In this document: positions 45,448 through 56,768 of the stretch, piece by piece
Layout of the letters: each line of letters opens with the position of its first letter
Numbering within the stretch: the stretch's first letter is position 1
Source of the DNA: Viridothelium virens
Lineage: Eukaryota; Ascomycota; Dothideomycetes; Trypetheliales; Trypetheliaceae
DNA length: 64,000 nucleotides
Direction: 5' to 3'
NCBI GenBank assembly: GCA_010094025.1
Contig: ML991786.1
Coordinates: 1 to 64,000, forward strand
Made by a program: the position numbers and the translations under genes
The notes under the pieces: generated by a model
Told to the model about the DNA's origin: nothing
What the model saw: only the letters and a program-made list of their open reading frames with translations
Database searches by the model: none

Positions 45448-46575
45448 ATGTATTCGATCTCGGCATGCACTCATGGTCGTGCGGCAGTGGAGTCGTGTCC
45501 AAGGGGCTACCCGAATTTTGCAGCATTCCTCGATAGCGATGAGAGCTTTATGGTCTACCGCCGGTTTGGTTACCTCCAAAGCCGCTTGCTGCTCGAAAAG
45601 CAGGATGAACTACGAAAGCTAGAGACAACGTTAGACGAATGGGATGAGCGCGATGGAAAACAAGATCCAGATAAGGTCAATAGAAGGGACCTGAGTGAAG
45701 AGGATGCTGCGCCTCGAAGAGCTCTATTTGTTCAAATTGAAGAAAAATTCCGAGACTACGGTACGTCATTGGACTATCCTACAAACATGGCGTTCTCTAA
45801 GATTCTGTAGCAAGTCTCTTGACTGTGGCTCAGCAGCTCGTCTCGTTCAACAAGCCTGCGGCGAGTGATTACAAGAGTATCATCAACTACATGAACCAAG
45901 TGGCACCTGTGCCCAAAAGGGAAGCAGCCTGGGTCCGTTGTCGCGAAGATCTAGTCACCCTCAGACACCGCCGAGAACACGCATGGCTTGATTCAGGCAT
46001 TGAGCATCTCCTCAAATTCCTACAGCAGAGAATGGGCGCTAAAGAGATTATTGAAGTCAGTTGTTTTCTGCTAAATTCCATGTTTGCAAGCATTTCTCAA
46101 TGTAGAGCCTTTGTGGATATCACAATTTTTTGCTCACTCATCTTTCCGACATTTCAATTCCAGCCTGCTGACTCTGTCCAGTACTTATTCCGTTCCCCTG
46201 AGACGAAGCAAAAATGTCAAGGCCCGGGAGTCTACTATGACCATGAGCGGATCAATAATTTTGCCAGCGGCATCATCATTTTTGCGATCCTCACTCTCCT
46301 TGTAGTTCCAATCTATGTACTTTATCATCTTGTCGCCGATATTGGAACAAGCAGATCCGACGCTATCTGCATCGGTGTTCTCCTGGTCTTCACATTGGCC
46401 TTCTCGGCTATCTTGTCGCTATTCACGAGAGCTCGACGACATGAGATTCTAGGTTCTGCCGCTGCGTATGAAATGGCCCTTATCTGCACTGCCTTATTGT
46501 GCTTGCTAATCACCTATTAGATACTGTGCTGTCCTTGTCGTATTTCTTGGTAATGTGGGCCACAACACCCAGTGA
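45448..46575 (+). CDS. DUF6594 membrane protein
   Basis: Predicted 304-residue protein from exons 45448-45760, 45811-46055, 46164-46465 and 46521-46575, all in phase. It fits the fungal DUF6594 family: GYPNFAAFLDSDESFMVYRRFG, then LQSRLLLEKQDELRKLE, an acidic stretch, and ASLLTVAQQLVSFNKPAASDY. The C-terminus has three membrane helices: IIIFAILTLLVVPIYVLYHL, AICIGVLLVFTLAFSAIL, and a last one that needs the fourth exon (CAVLVVFLGNVGHN). A soluble coiled-coil N-terminal part with C-terminal membrane helices is the normal layout. No function is established; the family is expanded in filamentous fungi and often lies in accessory regions. The start at 45448 is the first ATG of the open frame; a short upstream exon cannot be excluded. 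Confidence 0.85.
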
Positions 46576-48600
46576 GGCTTCCGTAGCTCGCTTTCAACAA
46601 CCAGAATATCCCGGCAGCCCTTTCGAAAAACTCCGATGGAATTGCTATACTTCCTCGTTGCAATTTTGGCCAATTGCTTAGTTGGTAAAAGTCGATCTTT
46701 GAAGCACATATCGTTCTCACTCTTGCATTCTCTCGCGTGGTTGCAAACCGGTCATTGATATGGACAGATAATCCTAATGTCCCCTTTTCAATACTAAAAA
46801 CCTTCCTCGAGATTTCCGGTCTGCTTGCTTACGCAAATCAAGATGTAGTAGTACTCCTTGAGAGATATTCTGATGATACGTGAGATCCTGGCACCTTCGC
46901 TCAGTCGTTTCCCCTAAGCAATCCGCATCATTGCCAGCCATCTGCCAATATTGCCACTAGGAATGGAAGTCTCGTTAGATCGGCGCTACGATCCTCACTC
47001 TCATAGCACCCAGGCTTGTGCAATCTACTACCACGGACAGGCCGTAGTATCTTGATTGCAACATGTCCATCTACCGTCAACTCACGGGCAGAGTACTCTA
47101 CTTACAGATGGAGAATAATCCTTCTTGTTCAACTTTGACTAGTCTTGAATTCGATCGAGCATGCGTTTAACTCCCCGCTCTGGTCTGGTTGACGCTCGTG
47201 ACATGGGTGGCGTGCCTATCGTAGATGGCCTGCGTCATTTTAGGAGATTGAAGACCTACTGATTTAGTGACAATTGGGCTTCAATGACTCTCTCACCTAC
47301 CTCGTTCTCGGCAATCCAAATTTCAGTAGCCATTCATGGGTCCAATGCGCTGTATACGTTCCCAATATAACCCTACTGTCCGTTCCCTATCTTCATCAAC
47401 TGACCTCGTATCTGTGCCCTATTGCGGGGATAGTCTAGAGTCATAGCTCTGCACAGTTGGCTATATATCTCGGCGTTCTCCTCTTGTTGTTAGTCGTGAG
47501 GGACGTGACACAGATAGAAGAGACACTGGCGGTGCTGGCCTTGACCAGCTGGACTAGCTTTACTTCACTCTTGATTTAGAGATGTTGCTAAGACTTTTAC
47601 ATTTCTTTGATCGGCTAGTCATTGGAAAGACTACACTCCAAGTATTTTATTCTCGCGGTCTTGCCCACGGCGACTCCCTGGGCTAGGTCTTCTGAAACAC
47701 AGCGGTCAGGAATTTGGGGAAGCATCTTCAAAACCGTAATCAATAGCGGAGCTAGCATTGAGGAGAGGTAAATTTATTCGAACATGCAATATGCTAACCG
47801 AGAGGCTCCTGACCAAACCTTTGACAAGTTTCGTGGTCCTAAATCTGCAATGGCCTGCTGTACCGGCTGCCTTGAAAGAGAGCGACAACTACAGTACGAC
47901 CAGCCTGAAAGACATGGCTCTTGTTGAAGTACTCAAGTGAATATAGGGCGTTTCAATTTGAGAAATCCTTTTTCAATGCCGCGACTCGACGCCTTCAACA
48001 CATGCATGACGACGTTAAATAGAGGCCGCAATGACCGACCGAATTTCTGCTCTGCAGATTGGCTCTGCATCGGTGCGGAGTAGGGCCCGGAGGAGGCTGT
48101 AATGTTCGATGTCGTGAGAGGTTATAGGCATCAGACTACGGCTTTAAATGCTGAACACGGTATGTGCTGCCCAATCTTCAACCCCCGTCTCTTGAATTGA
48201 TCCGAAAGATCCTGGCATTCGGAGTGTTCTTCCTGTTACCTACTAAGCGTAGCCTATTTCTGGAATTTGGGAGTCAGCTTGCTATCACCTATTCGGCCAC
48301 AGGAAGCTAAGTCATATCTAGTTTTGTTTGGCATTAATGAATATCCTAAATGCCCTGCAACTGGAATCAACTATGAGGTTGTATTGGTATGTTGGCTCTA
48401 GTTAGGTCTTCGGGAACGCTGCATTGCAAGACCTGGGCACGACCCTTCCAGTGAAATATTGCCCTCACAATCTTAGGACCTGTGATACATTTTCCCCATT
48501 TCAAAATCTGACGCAAGACTAGGTGCTATACGAATAAGCGTCAGAAGTTTCTGGCTGGATCAGCCCTGTCCTATCCTAAAACAAGTACCTTATGGCCGAG
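46576..48600. other. 2.0-kb gene-free stretch
   Basis: No coding gene can be supported. Only short frames occur, such as 47758-47940 on the plus strand. The sequence has many stops in all frames, like decayed or regulatory DNA. I found no clear terminal repeats. Confidence 0.4.
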
Positions 48601-49090
48601 TTATTCCGGCATGTTTACAACCTCCCCAGTCTCCAAGAGGTGTGGTGTAGAATATCCTAGGGAATTCAAGATCTTGGTCATATCGACCCAGTCGTCCTGG
48701 TCCTTAGTTGCTGTTGCCCAGTCTGGATCCGACGTAACATTCTTGATGACTTGTACGTCAGGGATTGTGTACTCGATGAAACAGTCAAAGTCGGCGAAAT
48801 CCCAGGTTGGTTGGATCTCCTAAAGCTCCTGCTTCAGTGCATCATTAAGAGAAGGCGGCGTGACGAACTAGATGACAGATTTAAGTACCGTGAGCAGTAC
48901 GAGTCCAGCAGGCGCCACTCACGAGCGAATACCCAAGGACGCCATGCTTCTTGAAGACAGGCATAGCAAGTGGGAGGTGCTTCTCAACGATCCACTTAAT
49001 GAATGCCTCATGGGTGTGTTGCTGCTTGCGATAATGAGTTACTGTGTATTTCAGAGGATGGCATCCTTGCTGCGAAGGGGTTGCAGCCAT
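48601..49090 (-). pseudogene. EthD-domain protein with an in-frame stop
   Basis: Two exons, 49090-48923 and 48867-48601, joined in phase, would encode about 145 residues of an EthD-type (dimeric alpha-beta barrel) protein. Likeness is clear in VTHYRKQQHTHEAFIKWIVE, LPLAMPVFKKHGVLGYSL and WDFADFDCFIEYTIPDVQVI, and in the tail around LLETGEVVNMP. EthD-like small proteins act in ether degradation in bacteria and in polyketide or anthraquinone metabolism in fungi. A TAG codon at 48822-48820 interrupts exon 2 between two well-conserved stretches. The sequence on both sides still resembles the family, so the break looks recent. A C-to-T change of a CAG codon is the simplest cause and would fit repeat-induced point mutation or ordinary decay. 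An unusual extra intron using the AG of this TAG is possible but would drop conserved residues. Confidence 0.75.
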
Positions 49091-50363
49091 CTTGATGGTC
49101 TTGTGATGGATTCTGTGATATCTGAGAAAATTACCATCTGTTGATGCATGGGAACGGATTTCCTTCTACATGACTCGAGGTTGGTCGCTTTGTGGGCGCT
49201 AATCAGAAGAGGAATGATACCTTGCCTAGCTCTAGGTATACTTACGGTACACATACACATGCGAGGAAAAATATTCCGATTCTGTCACAAACTAGCCATG
49301 AACAACTTCCTCCTAAATGCTTCTATCTTTTTTTCTATCTTTTTCTCTTGCTAGGAAGGAAGAATTCTGTAAAGATTCACAATTTCTCTACGATTTTCAG
49401 GGATCCAGTAATGATGATGTTCATGATGTTCTTCATGAAGTTGATCCAATCAACCTAGCCTACCGCGTTATCTCGCTACGCTCTACGCGAGGGTCAATGC
49501 GCGAGATCCTCGAACCTATTATGTAGATCCTCATTTTACTAGTTAATTAGGTGTTTACCTTCGTCCTCATCTCGATGAGGTTTATATAGAGCCTCTACCT
49601 CAGGCTATACAGAGAGGTCAATCGAGTCCTTTTTCTCCTAGAACGGTGTCTAACATCATCAAGTAATGAAATGAAAGTAACGAGTGAAGATACAACCGAC
49701 TACCTTGAGCTAACAGGTCTGATTACGAACATGCGGACAGCGGGATTTATAAGATATGCAGTTGTGCGCAGATCCACAAGGTACTTACCTTACCGCAGAG
49801 GAGTGGCTTTTTTAACATGGTCCAACATGGCCATAACAGTAAATTTGAGGTAACAATGTATTGATTACCGGTTAAAAATTCCCCCTAGAGCGGTAAGTTA
49901 TTCCACGCTAGCCATTGGCCGCGCCTATCGTACCTGCTGTAGGAAACAAGATGGAGGATATGCGAGTTCTCGGGGTTTGGGGGCTGCTGGGCGCTAAACC
50001 AAGACCTGGTCACTCAGCTGAAGTCTCCACGTCTGCGGCTGCTCCTAGCTGAGGCAGGCTTCATCGTGGGGCGGGGTCCTTCAATGGATCTGAGCTCGCA
50101 GGCATGCACGCTTCACCGGTGATAACCCCTGCTCGTTGACTTTATTTAAAAGCTGAGGCTTCTAACGTCGTCGCCTTTTCTGCGGTATCGACAAGCTGCT
50201 GGGCAGAGATCGAGCTACCGTAGGCTGCAACAAAGTAGACTGTTCACGGTCTCAACACGACATCGACCTTCGTTTGTACATCTGGTTTTGTTCGACATTT
50301 CACTCAGCGTAGCTTTATACACAAGACAAAAATTGCCGGGTTACACGCGCAATCTCCACAACG
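49091..50363. other. 1.3-kb intergenic region with dispersed repeat copy A
   Basis: It carries the promoter of the EthD remnant, a diverged dispersed repeat (49265-49775, listed separately), and the promoter of the Goodbye-NACHT gene. No protein gene. Confidence 0.4.
49265..49775 (+). repeat. Dispersed repeat, copy A (diverged)
   Basis: It shares a series of ordered blocks with 59655-59925: gattctgtcac (49278 and 59676), a pyrimidine-rich run ending in ctaggaagg, a gatgaaag/aatgaaag stretch, cttgagctaa/ctcgagctaa, and acatgcggacrgcggg (49729 and 59875). Blocks lie in the same order and orientation. Copy A has about 250 more bases between the first and last block. I see no open frame and cannot name the element class. 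Confidence 0.6.
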
Positions 50364-53300
50364 ATGTCGTTCACAGAACGGCGGGCGGACACCTCGGATG
50401 TGGGGAGAGTGTGGGAGGAAGCCATTGATCAGTATTGCAACGTGACAAAGACTGACCGTGCGGAGTTTCGAAATTTGAGAAGTCTGGACGCTATTATGGT
50501 TGACCAAAAGAAGCAAGTCGATCGGTTTGAGTCATTCCGTCACAGCGGAAAACGAGGCGACAAGATTCGGCATTTTGTCAACCAGAACTCAGACATTGTA
50601 CGTTCATGCACGCTCCACCAAGCGCATTCGAGTTGATAAGATGTTAGGTTTTGTCTGCTGCTAAGCAGATTGGGACAGCAGCAAGTGCAGTATGCCATCC
50701 ACGATCCCGACTGCCCGCATACACGGAAGCTTACTTCTAAGAGGCATTTCCTCCAGCAGCCACAATAGTGACTGCTTTTACGTGTGAGTTTCATTTTACA
50801 GCAGGTAGGCGCGTCCGTCGACTGACGCCGAGATCAATTGGGGGTGAACCAATTTTTTACAATTTCCGGCCTTAGATTCTTAGACCGTGTTCGAGAGGCT
50901 TGAAGAAGATAAATCAGCGAAAATCCAGGATACTCCAGTTTTTCATTATATTGGAGTTGAGGTGCTCCATTGATGTTCTGCGCCAGCCATTGGACGCGCC
51001 TAGCTGCTGTAAGACTCGTGATGGTGGTGAAAAGTCTAACAAGACTGACATAGGGATCATGAAGGTTCGTGTCCGACTTTTGGAGTAGGTATTGGAGTTG
51101 ACGCTCTCAACATCGACAGGCGGCGAAAGACACGTCTTCAGACTACGATATGATTGAGACCTTCTTCAGCATCATGCACGCGTTCCTCGAGCGTATATCC
51201 CTCTTGGAGAATAAGCTTCCTTCGGTTGGCACATATCAGACAATGCTGGCGCGTGTCTTTGGCTCCATGCTCGGCCTTTGCGCGATTGCATCTCAATATC
51301 AGAAAGATGGAAGATTCTGTCAGTAATATCAACGAGCTGACTGGCCGTAGATGCTAACAATGACGTGCTCTCAGTGAAATGGGGGAAAGCTCTCTTCAAA
51401 GGTTCCGATGACAACCTCAAGGGTTCTATGGAGGACTTAAATGGTAACATTCAGCGACTGGAATCTGCCACTATGTTTGCTACGCTAGGGCAGACGATTG
51501 AGAACTACAGGGAAACGGTGCAACTTGCAGGTATCGCATCCGAGAATCTGGTCGTGACGCAGAAAAACCTAGCTACATCAGAAGAGACGAATGTGATTGT
51601 GAAAGAGCAAGCGATGCTTGAACGGGAACACTTTGAGACATCTCAGCGAATGGAGAAAGTGATCCTCAAGATTTGTCGGGAAAGAGAAAAGAAACCGCAG
51701 AAAGACGGCCAGGATCATGGGAAAGCGGACAAAGCGGGAAGGAGCAAAGATGCCGGAGCAAGGCGCTCACTGGCTTTGAATCGAATTCGGAGTGATCTGC
51801 AAACTACCGCACAACCTGCTCAGATAATTGCCAATATTGGACAGTCCTTTGTGAAAGGGACGCTCGCTTGGCTGCCCAGTGCAAGACCGTATCGAGACTT
51901 TGCTAATGGTACAGAATCCCTGCTATTGGTCACAGGCGAGCGCGGGTTGGGGAAGACCTACCTGGCATCGTATGCGATCGTTGATCTGCAGTCTCAGGCC
52001 CAAGATGCAGCAGATAGAACGACTGTGGCCTACTTTTTCTTCGAAGAGGAGCACGAGCAACTGCGTTCGATCAAAAATTTCATAAAGTCACTTGTCACTC
52101 AAATTGCCGAGGCCGACTCGAAATATCGCGAAGAAATCATTCCTGACCTCAAAAAGATCGGTGATAAAATCGAGGGCGATGACGGAACCTTGATTTGGGA
52201 TGAACTCGTAGTCGCCAAATATCCGGCCGACTCCGAATCTAAATTGGTCCTGGTCATAGATGGCATCGATGAAATAAATACCGAGGACCGAACAAAATTA
52301 CTCAGTCTCCTCGCTCAGATAAAGAAAGACAGCCTGCAAATCAGTGCCCTGATCACCAGTCGTGTGGAAATAGAAGATTTGGCGGCTCCGTCGCTTGCCT
52401 TGACAATGGATTTAATCAAGAAGGATGTCAAGCAAATTATACGAGCCAGGATCAGTTCCCTTTCTAACCTTAGACGACTTGACATGTCAGCTCGAAAACG
52501 TATAGCGACGAAGCTTGCGCAAAAAGCCGACAGTGAGTCATGCCCTGCAACCAGCCTTTCTAGAGTGCTGACGGTCATGCAGGTATACTTTACGTGGAGC
52601 ATGCCCTGCAACGACTCAACTCTCTTCGGCGAGAAAATTTGATCACGAAAGAGCTTCGCGAGCTTCCGGATAGCTTGACGTGCCTGTATGACGTGCTCCT
52701 AGACGAGTGTCGGAAAGGTCGCACAAAGGAAGAATTTGCTTCGCTCAAGCGACTTTTTGCATGGTTAGCCTATTCTGAGCGCCCGTTGACTCTGGGCGAA
52801 GCGTCAACTTTGGTACGACTTGTTGATCAAAACTCCAACTTGAGTGTCGAAGAAGAGGTTGATGGGCGATTGGCAAGGTACTTACTATCCAACCTGCTTG
52901 CGCGTGTGCCACACTAAGAGAATGCGTAGGCTCCTTCGGTTCGCCCAAGACACTGATGAAGCGGAACAGTCGTCAGACGAGAATGACAGTGAGCTACTGG
53001 AAAGTTTGGACGATGACTCCACGAATCAGCCCGCCCGAGATCCAAGCACCTGGTTTCCGTTGCGATTTCAAGAACGAGCACTGCGCCAATACTTCCGAGA
53101 ACTCAATGTAGACGAGGACGGATTAAGAAGCTCGCCCTCCTCGGCGCATCTCATAATCTTTAGAACGATCGCGGTGATCCTTACCCAGGAAGCCCCCAAA
53201 GACTTGACTGTGGACTTGCCGATCGTCTATGGTGCCAACTATTGGATTCAACACTTTCTAAATATCCATGTGGAGCAGCTGAGCGATGAGGAGGTGAGGC

Positions 53301-55705
53301 AGGGTATTGAGAGTTTTTCTGCAATCGTTTCCAACCAGGGCTCAGCACTAGAGAAAGTAGAAGAGAATGCTTCGGATTTAGGCATTTTTGGGGGTGCGAC
53401 CGATCTACCCGAGGAGATGGTTGTGGCTGTGAAAAATTGGACCGGTAGGGTTCTAAGTCTTCCTCCCTCTCTCTTTAGTGCAGAGACTCTCAGCTTGGTG
53501 CATGAGATCTCGGGGGATGTAACGAATCTCATGACGAAAGTTGCGCGGCAGCATGTCTACAACTGGTTCTACTGTGCGGATTATCAAGAGGATGCGACCC
53601 AGTCATTCTCATTTGCAATACGTGCATTACGAATGGTGAGTTTGGACACATCGGAACAGCTCCTAGAGGGTTCCTGTGCTAACTTTTTCAAGACCAACAA
53701 AGCAGATGAGAAACTCGCAATTGATGAGCGCGCCACGGCCGAGCAAGTTCTGTACCTCTCTGATGCGTTTCCCGAGTTCTCCAAGACTAGCCGAGCATAT
53801 CGAGGTATTGGGCTTGTGCTAAAATATCTTGATTACTACGAGGAAGGATTGGCACAGTGCAGGAAAGCTCTCAAAACTTCAGAATCCGACTTGGAGAAGT
53901 ATCATGCTCTTGGGAGTATTCTCGAGGCAGTCGTCCGACTCGCGGGACAAGTTGATGGAGGGGAGAAGAGCCAATACATACGCGAAGCGAAAGAGACAAG
54001 TACAGAAATCGCTGCATTATGGGAACGGCTCGAGACACAAAACCCGGGACCAGATTTAATCGAGCATAAGCAAGGAAATTTGAGTGATCAAGCAGCATGC
54101 GCTCTCCTTGAAGATGACGTCGAATCTGCCATTGACTTCATGCAGAGAGCCCGTGCCCTCTCGACGGATAAGAATGGGTTTGTTGATATTGACTTGTCCG
54201 ATAACATCACTCAAAAGCTTTGGAATTTGAAGCAATTCCCCAGGCTGATTGGATTTGTCGATTCACTGCCAGAGATAGAAAAGATTTTCTGGCTGGCATA
54301 TTACAATGAGGACATATTTCAAGAGGCAGCTGTCAAGAGCGACAAACATCAATTTATGGTTGACACGTTTAAGCTGGTACTAAAGCAGCGGAGTGTGCCT
54401 TACAATGGGGCGGTCCGCTTGCGATATAGTCTAGCACTCTACTACAAGCGCGTGGTTGGTGATCTGGAAAAGAGCAAGAGGTGGCTTGGCCCACTGGTTT
54501 ACGATGACCTAAAAGGTCTACAAGTCCCAGAATGGATGGTTTTGGAGTCTCGTATGGCACTGGCCGAAGTTTTAATGGAGCAATTCCGAGCCTCGTCAGA
54601 GAGTTTGCATAAGGCAAATCTTCTCGCTGAGATGAAGACACTGGCAACTTCGGCTACTGGTCTCGGAACTGACTACTGCCGCGAAATGTCAAACACAGCT
54701 ACGGTGTACGCGTTGATGGTCCGCAAGCTTGGTCCTCTCTCAGAATTTGAGTCGACGCTCTGCAGTTCGTTTAATGCGTGTATTGAGGCACTCTCCGATG
54801 ATGTGGCTTCGAACGACAGCAATGCCATCCGATTCTTTGGCAAAGTTCTTGCTTGTTTACCTGGGCTACAGAGAGATGCACAGATTGCGCTAGCAGCCCA
54901 ATTCTACTGGTTGAATCCAGACTTCAGAAAGGCCAAAGATGAAACCGAGGACGCAGCAAATGAGCAGAAGGTAGACGAAGATGCAGAGAGAATGAAAAAC
55001 AGTGCTGAAGCAGAAGCCGTCTGCACGAGCTCGGGTCTGCAAGACCAAGAATCTTCGACGAAGACCATGGAGAATAGTGGACATGAGCCCGAAGACGCGT
55101 CCAGCCGAGTGAATGGATATATCGTGAAGGATAGCAAAGACGCAGAATTGAAGGACCATGGATCCGTATCAGCAACAGCGACAGAAGCCGCAGCTAAACA
55201 GGCATCCGATGGGGATGTAGCCGCGACCAAAGACAGCGAAGGAGCAGCAGGCATGCCAGACGGTCTGATTCCTGGTGTTACGGAAGACCTTAATCAGGGT
55301 GAGCCCACTACAGTTCTAACTCTGGCACCAGACAACGGCTAACAGGACATTACAGAGGCACGCATATACTGTAATGGGTGCTCGGCAATCTTTACGCATT
55401 CGGCAAACAGGGACGTCTACACGTGCATCATTTGCACCGACACTGATCTCTGCACCAATTGTTACAATGAACGCGTCGCTTTGAACAAGGGAGAGAAACT
55501 GGAAGTCTGGCGCATGTTCTGCGGTCAGGAACATCACTACGTGAGACATGCGCCAGAAGGCTGGAAAGGTGTAAAAGACGGGATCATTTACATTGGAGAA
55601 GACAACATCGAGTTCGCCCAGTGGCTGAAACGAGTTCAAGACAGGTGGAAGGCTGCGTGGGCGGAATTTTGGAGAGCGGAAGACGGAATTCTTGACATTT
55701 GGTAG
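50364..55705 (+). CDS. STAND receptor: Goodbye - NACHT - helical repeats - ZZ zinc finger
   Basis: NLR-like protein of roughly 1480 residues. Exons I can support: 50364-50597, one or two small exons between 50884 and 51064, then 51120-51318, 51375-52532, 52583-52877, 52930-55298 and 55356-55705. Architecture: a fungal Goodbye-type N-terminus (VWEEAIDQYCNVTKTD; later DYDMIETFFSIMHAFLERI); a coiled stretch; and a NACHT-type NTPase with Walker A GERGLGKT at 51935-51958, Walker B LVLVIDGIDEI at 52241-52280 and a sensor-like ALITSRVE. A winged-helix-like FAWLAYSERPLTLGEA comes next, then about 500 residues of TPR-like helical repeats and an Asp/Glu/Ala-rich disordered linker. The last exon adds a ZZ-type zinc finger: C-x2-C, C-x2-C, DLC-x2-C, then a His pair (EHHYVRH). 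In fungi such proteins sense ligands through the repeats and act through the N-terminal domain. The ATPase motifs look intact. The second exon is uncertain. Confidence 0.82.
55356..55705 (+). other. ZZ-type zinc finger exon of the STAND receptor
   Basis: The last exon, after a 57-base intron with branch-like ggctaac and a TACAG acceptor, encodes a complete ZZ module: Cys pairs in YCNGC, YTCIIC and DLCTNC, then a His-rich end. ZZ fingers bind peptide N-termini or modified histone tails. A basic/aromatic helix (QWLKRVQDRWKAAWAEFW) closes the protein. Confidence 0.75.
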
Positions 55706-56768
55706 ACCACGCTGACTATGCTGGATTTGGACTATGATGCTGTATCTATCACCGCTTCTGAAACATTAATCTTATTGCTGTAGCATCTGTAAGCAAAGTC
55801 TAGCGAGCCTTGACTTAGTTGCTCGCTGTATTTGGGTTCCTGTCGAGTAAGCGATAATGCGTGGATATATGCTGATAGGAGCGGGTGTAAAGGAAGTGTT
55901 GCTTGCTCGATGTGTGCCTTGACAATAGACTGGTAGAAGAAATTTCTCTTCTACTTGCACTAGAAGGCAGGTAGGCGTAGCGTACAATATCTGTTAGGGG
56001 TCCCCTCAACTCGAAATCAATAAAAAGTAGGAGTGTTTATCCATTTCTTTTGACAATGCCTACACAGATTGCTCAACAGACTGGGATTGTTTTAATAGGG
56101 ATTTCAATCTCCACAAATAAAGAATAAAAACAGAATTCGCATTAAGGTAGGTGAAAGTGTTTCTCTGCACCGTGCGTGGTAGAAAACCTATTCGATCTGA
56201 TTCTTCTGAAGGTGGCGGATCGCCTCTACATATATAGCTAGCTACGGAGATTGACTTCATTGTGCGGCCAATATTTGGATCCATTGGCTCGTCCAATATA
56301 GTGATCCATTGGTTCGTCCAATATATTGATCCTTTGTAGATGTGGTGGTAGCCAACGGTGTAGCCGCTAGCGAAGGTGGTTGGATTACACCATCAGTAGG
56401 GCACACACTCGCTCCCATACTTGACTACCACCAGGTGATGAAACAATTCTCAACGTTCAATCAGTTTCGATCGGCTGTATACTGAGTCTTCCATTATGTG
56501 ATCTTCACACAATGGCTTGTTTTTCGAGGTCGATCTGCATTTGCTATCGATACCACATCAATCTACTAGTCAAGCCTTTAATTTCACGATATAAAATGCC
56601 GACTACGATATCGAAGGCGAGGCAGGCCTGATCGGCTAGTGAAGAGAGTTTGCTTCCCAACAGGATCGACTATCAGCATTTTACAAGATCGAGAGCGTTA
56701 TAAAATGCAACTGAGCAGGGGAATCGAATACTAGTGAAGCTTGGATTCCACTGCAAGGATACTTCTGG
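55706..56768. other. 1.1-kb intergenic region, tail to tail
   Basis: It lies between the convergent receptor gene and the STAND-N/WW-like gene and includes a 25-bp tandem repeat near 56278. No gene supported. Confidence 0.4.
56278..56332. repeat. 25-bp tandem repeat, about 2.2 copies
   Basis: The unit gatccattggctcgtccaat plus atagt at 56278-56302 recurs at 56303-56327 with two changes and starts a third time at 56328. It is non-coding, in the region downstream of both convergent genes. Confidence 0.85.

Noticed and set aside
47758-47940. Plus-strand frame ending in a plausible Lys/Leu-rich helix
   Set aside because: Only 60 codons, no domain, no splice partners; the surrounding 2 kb is full of stops.
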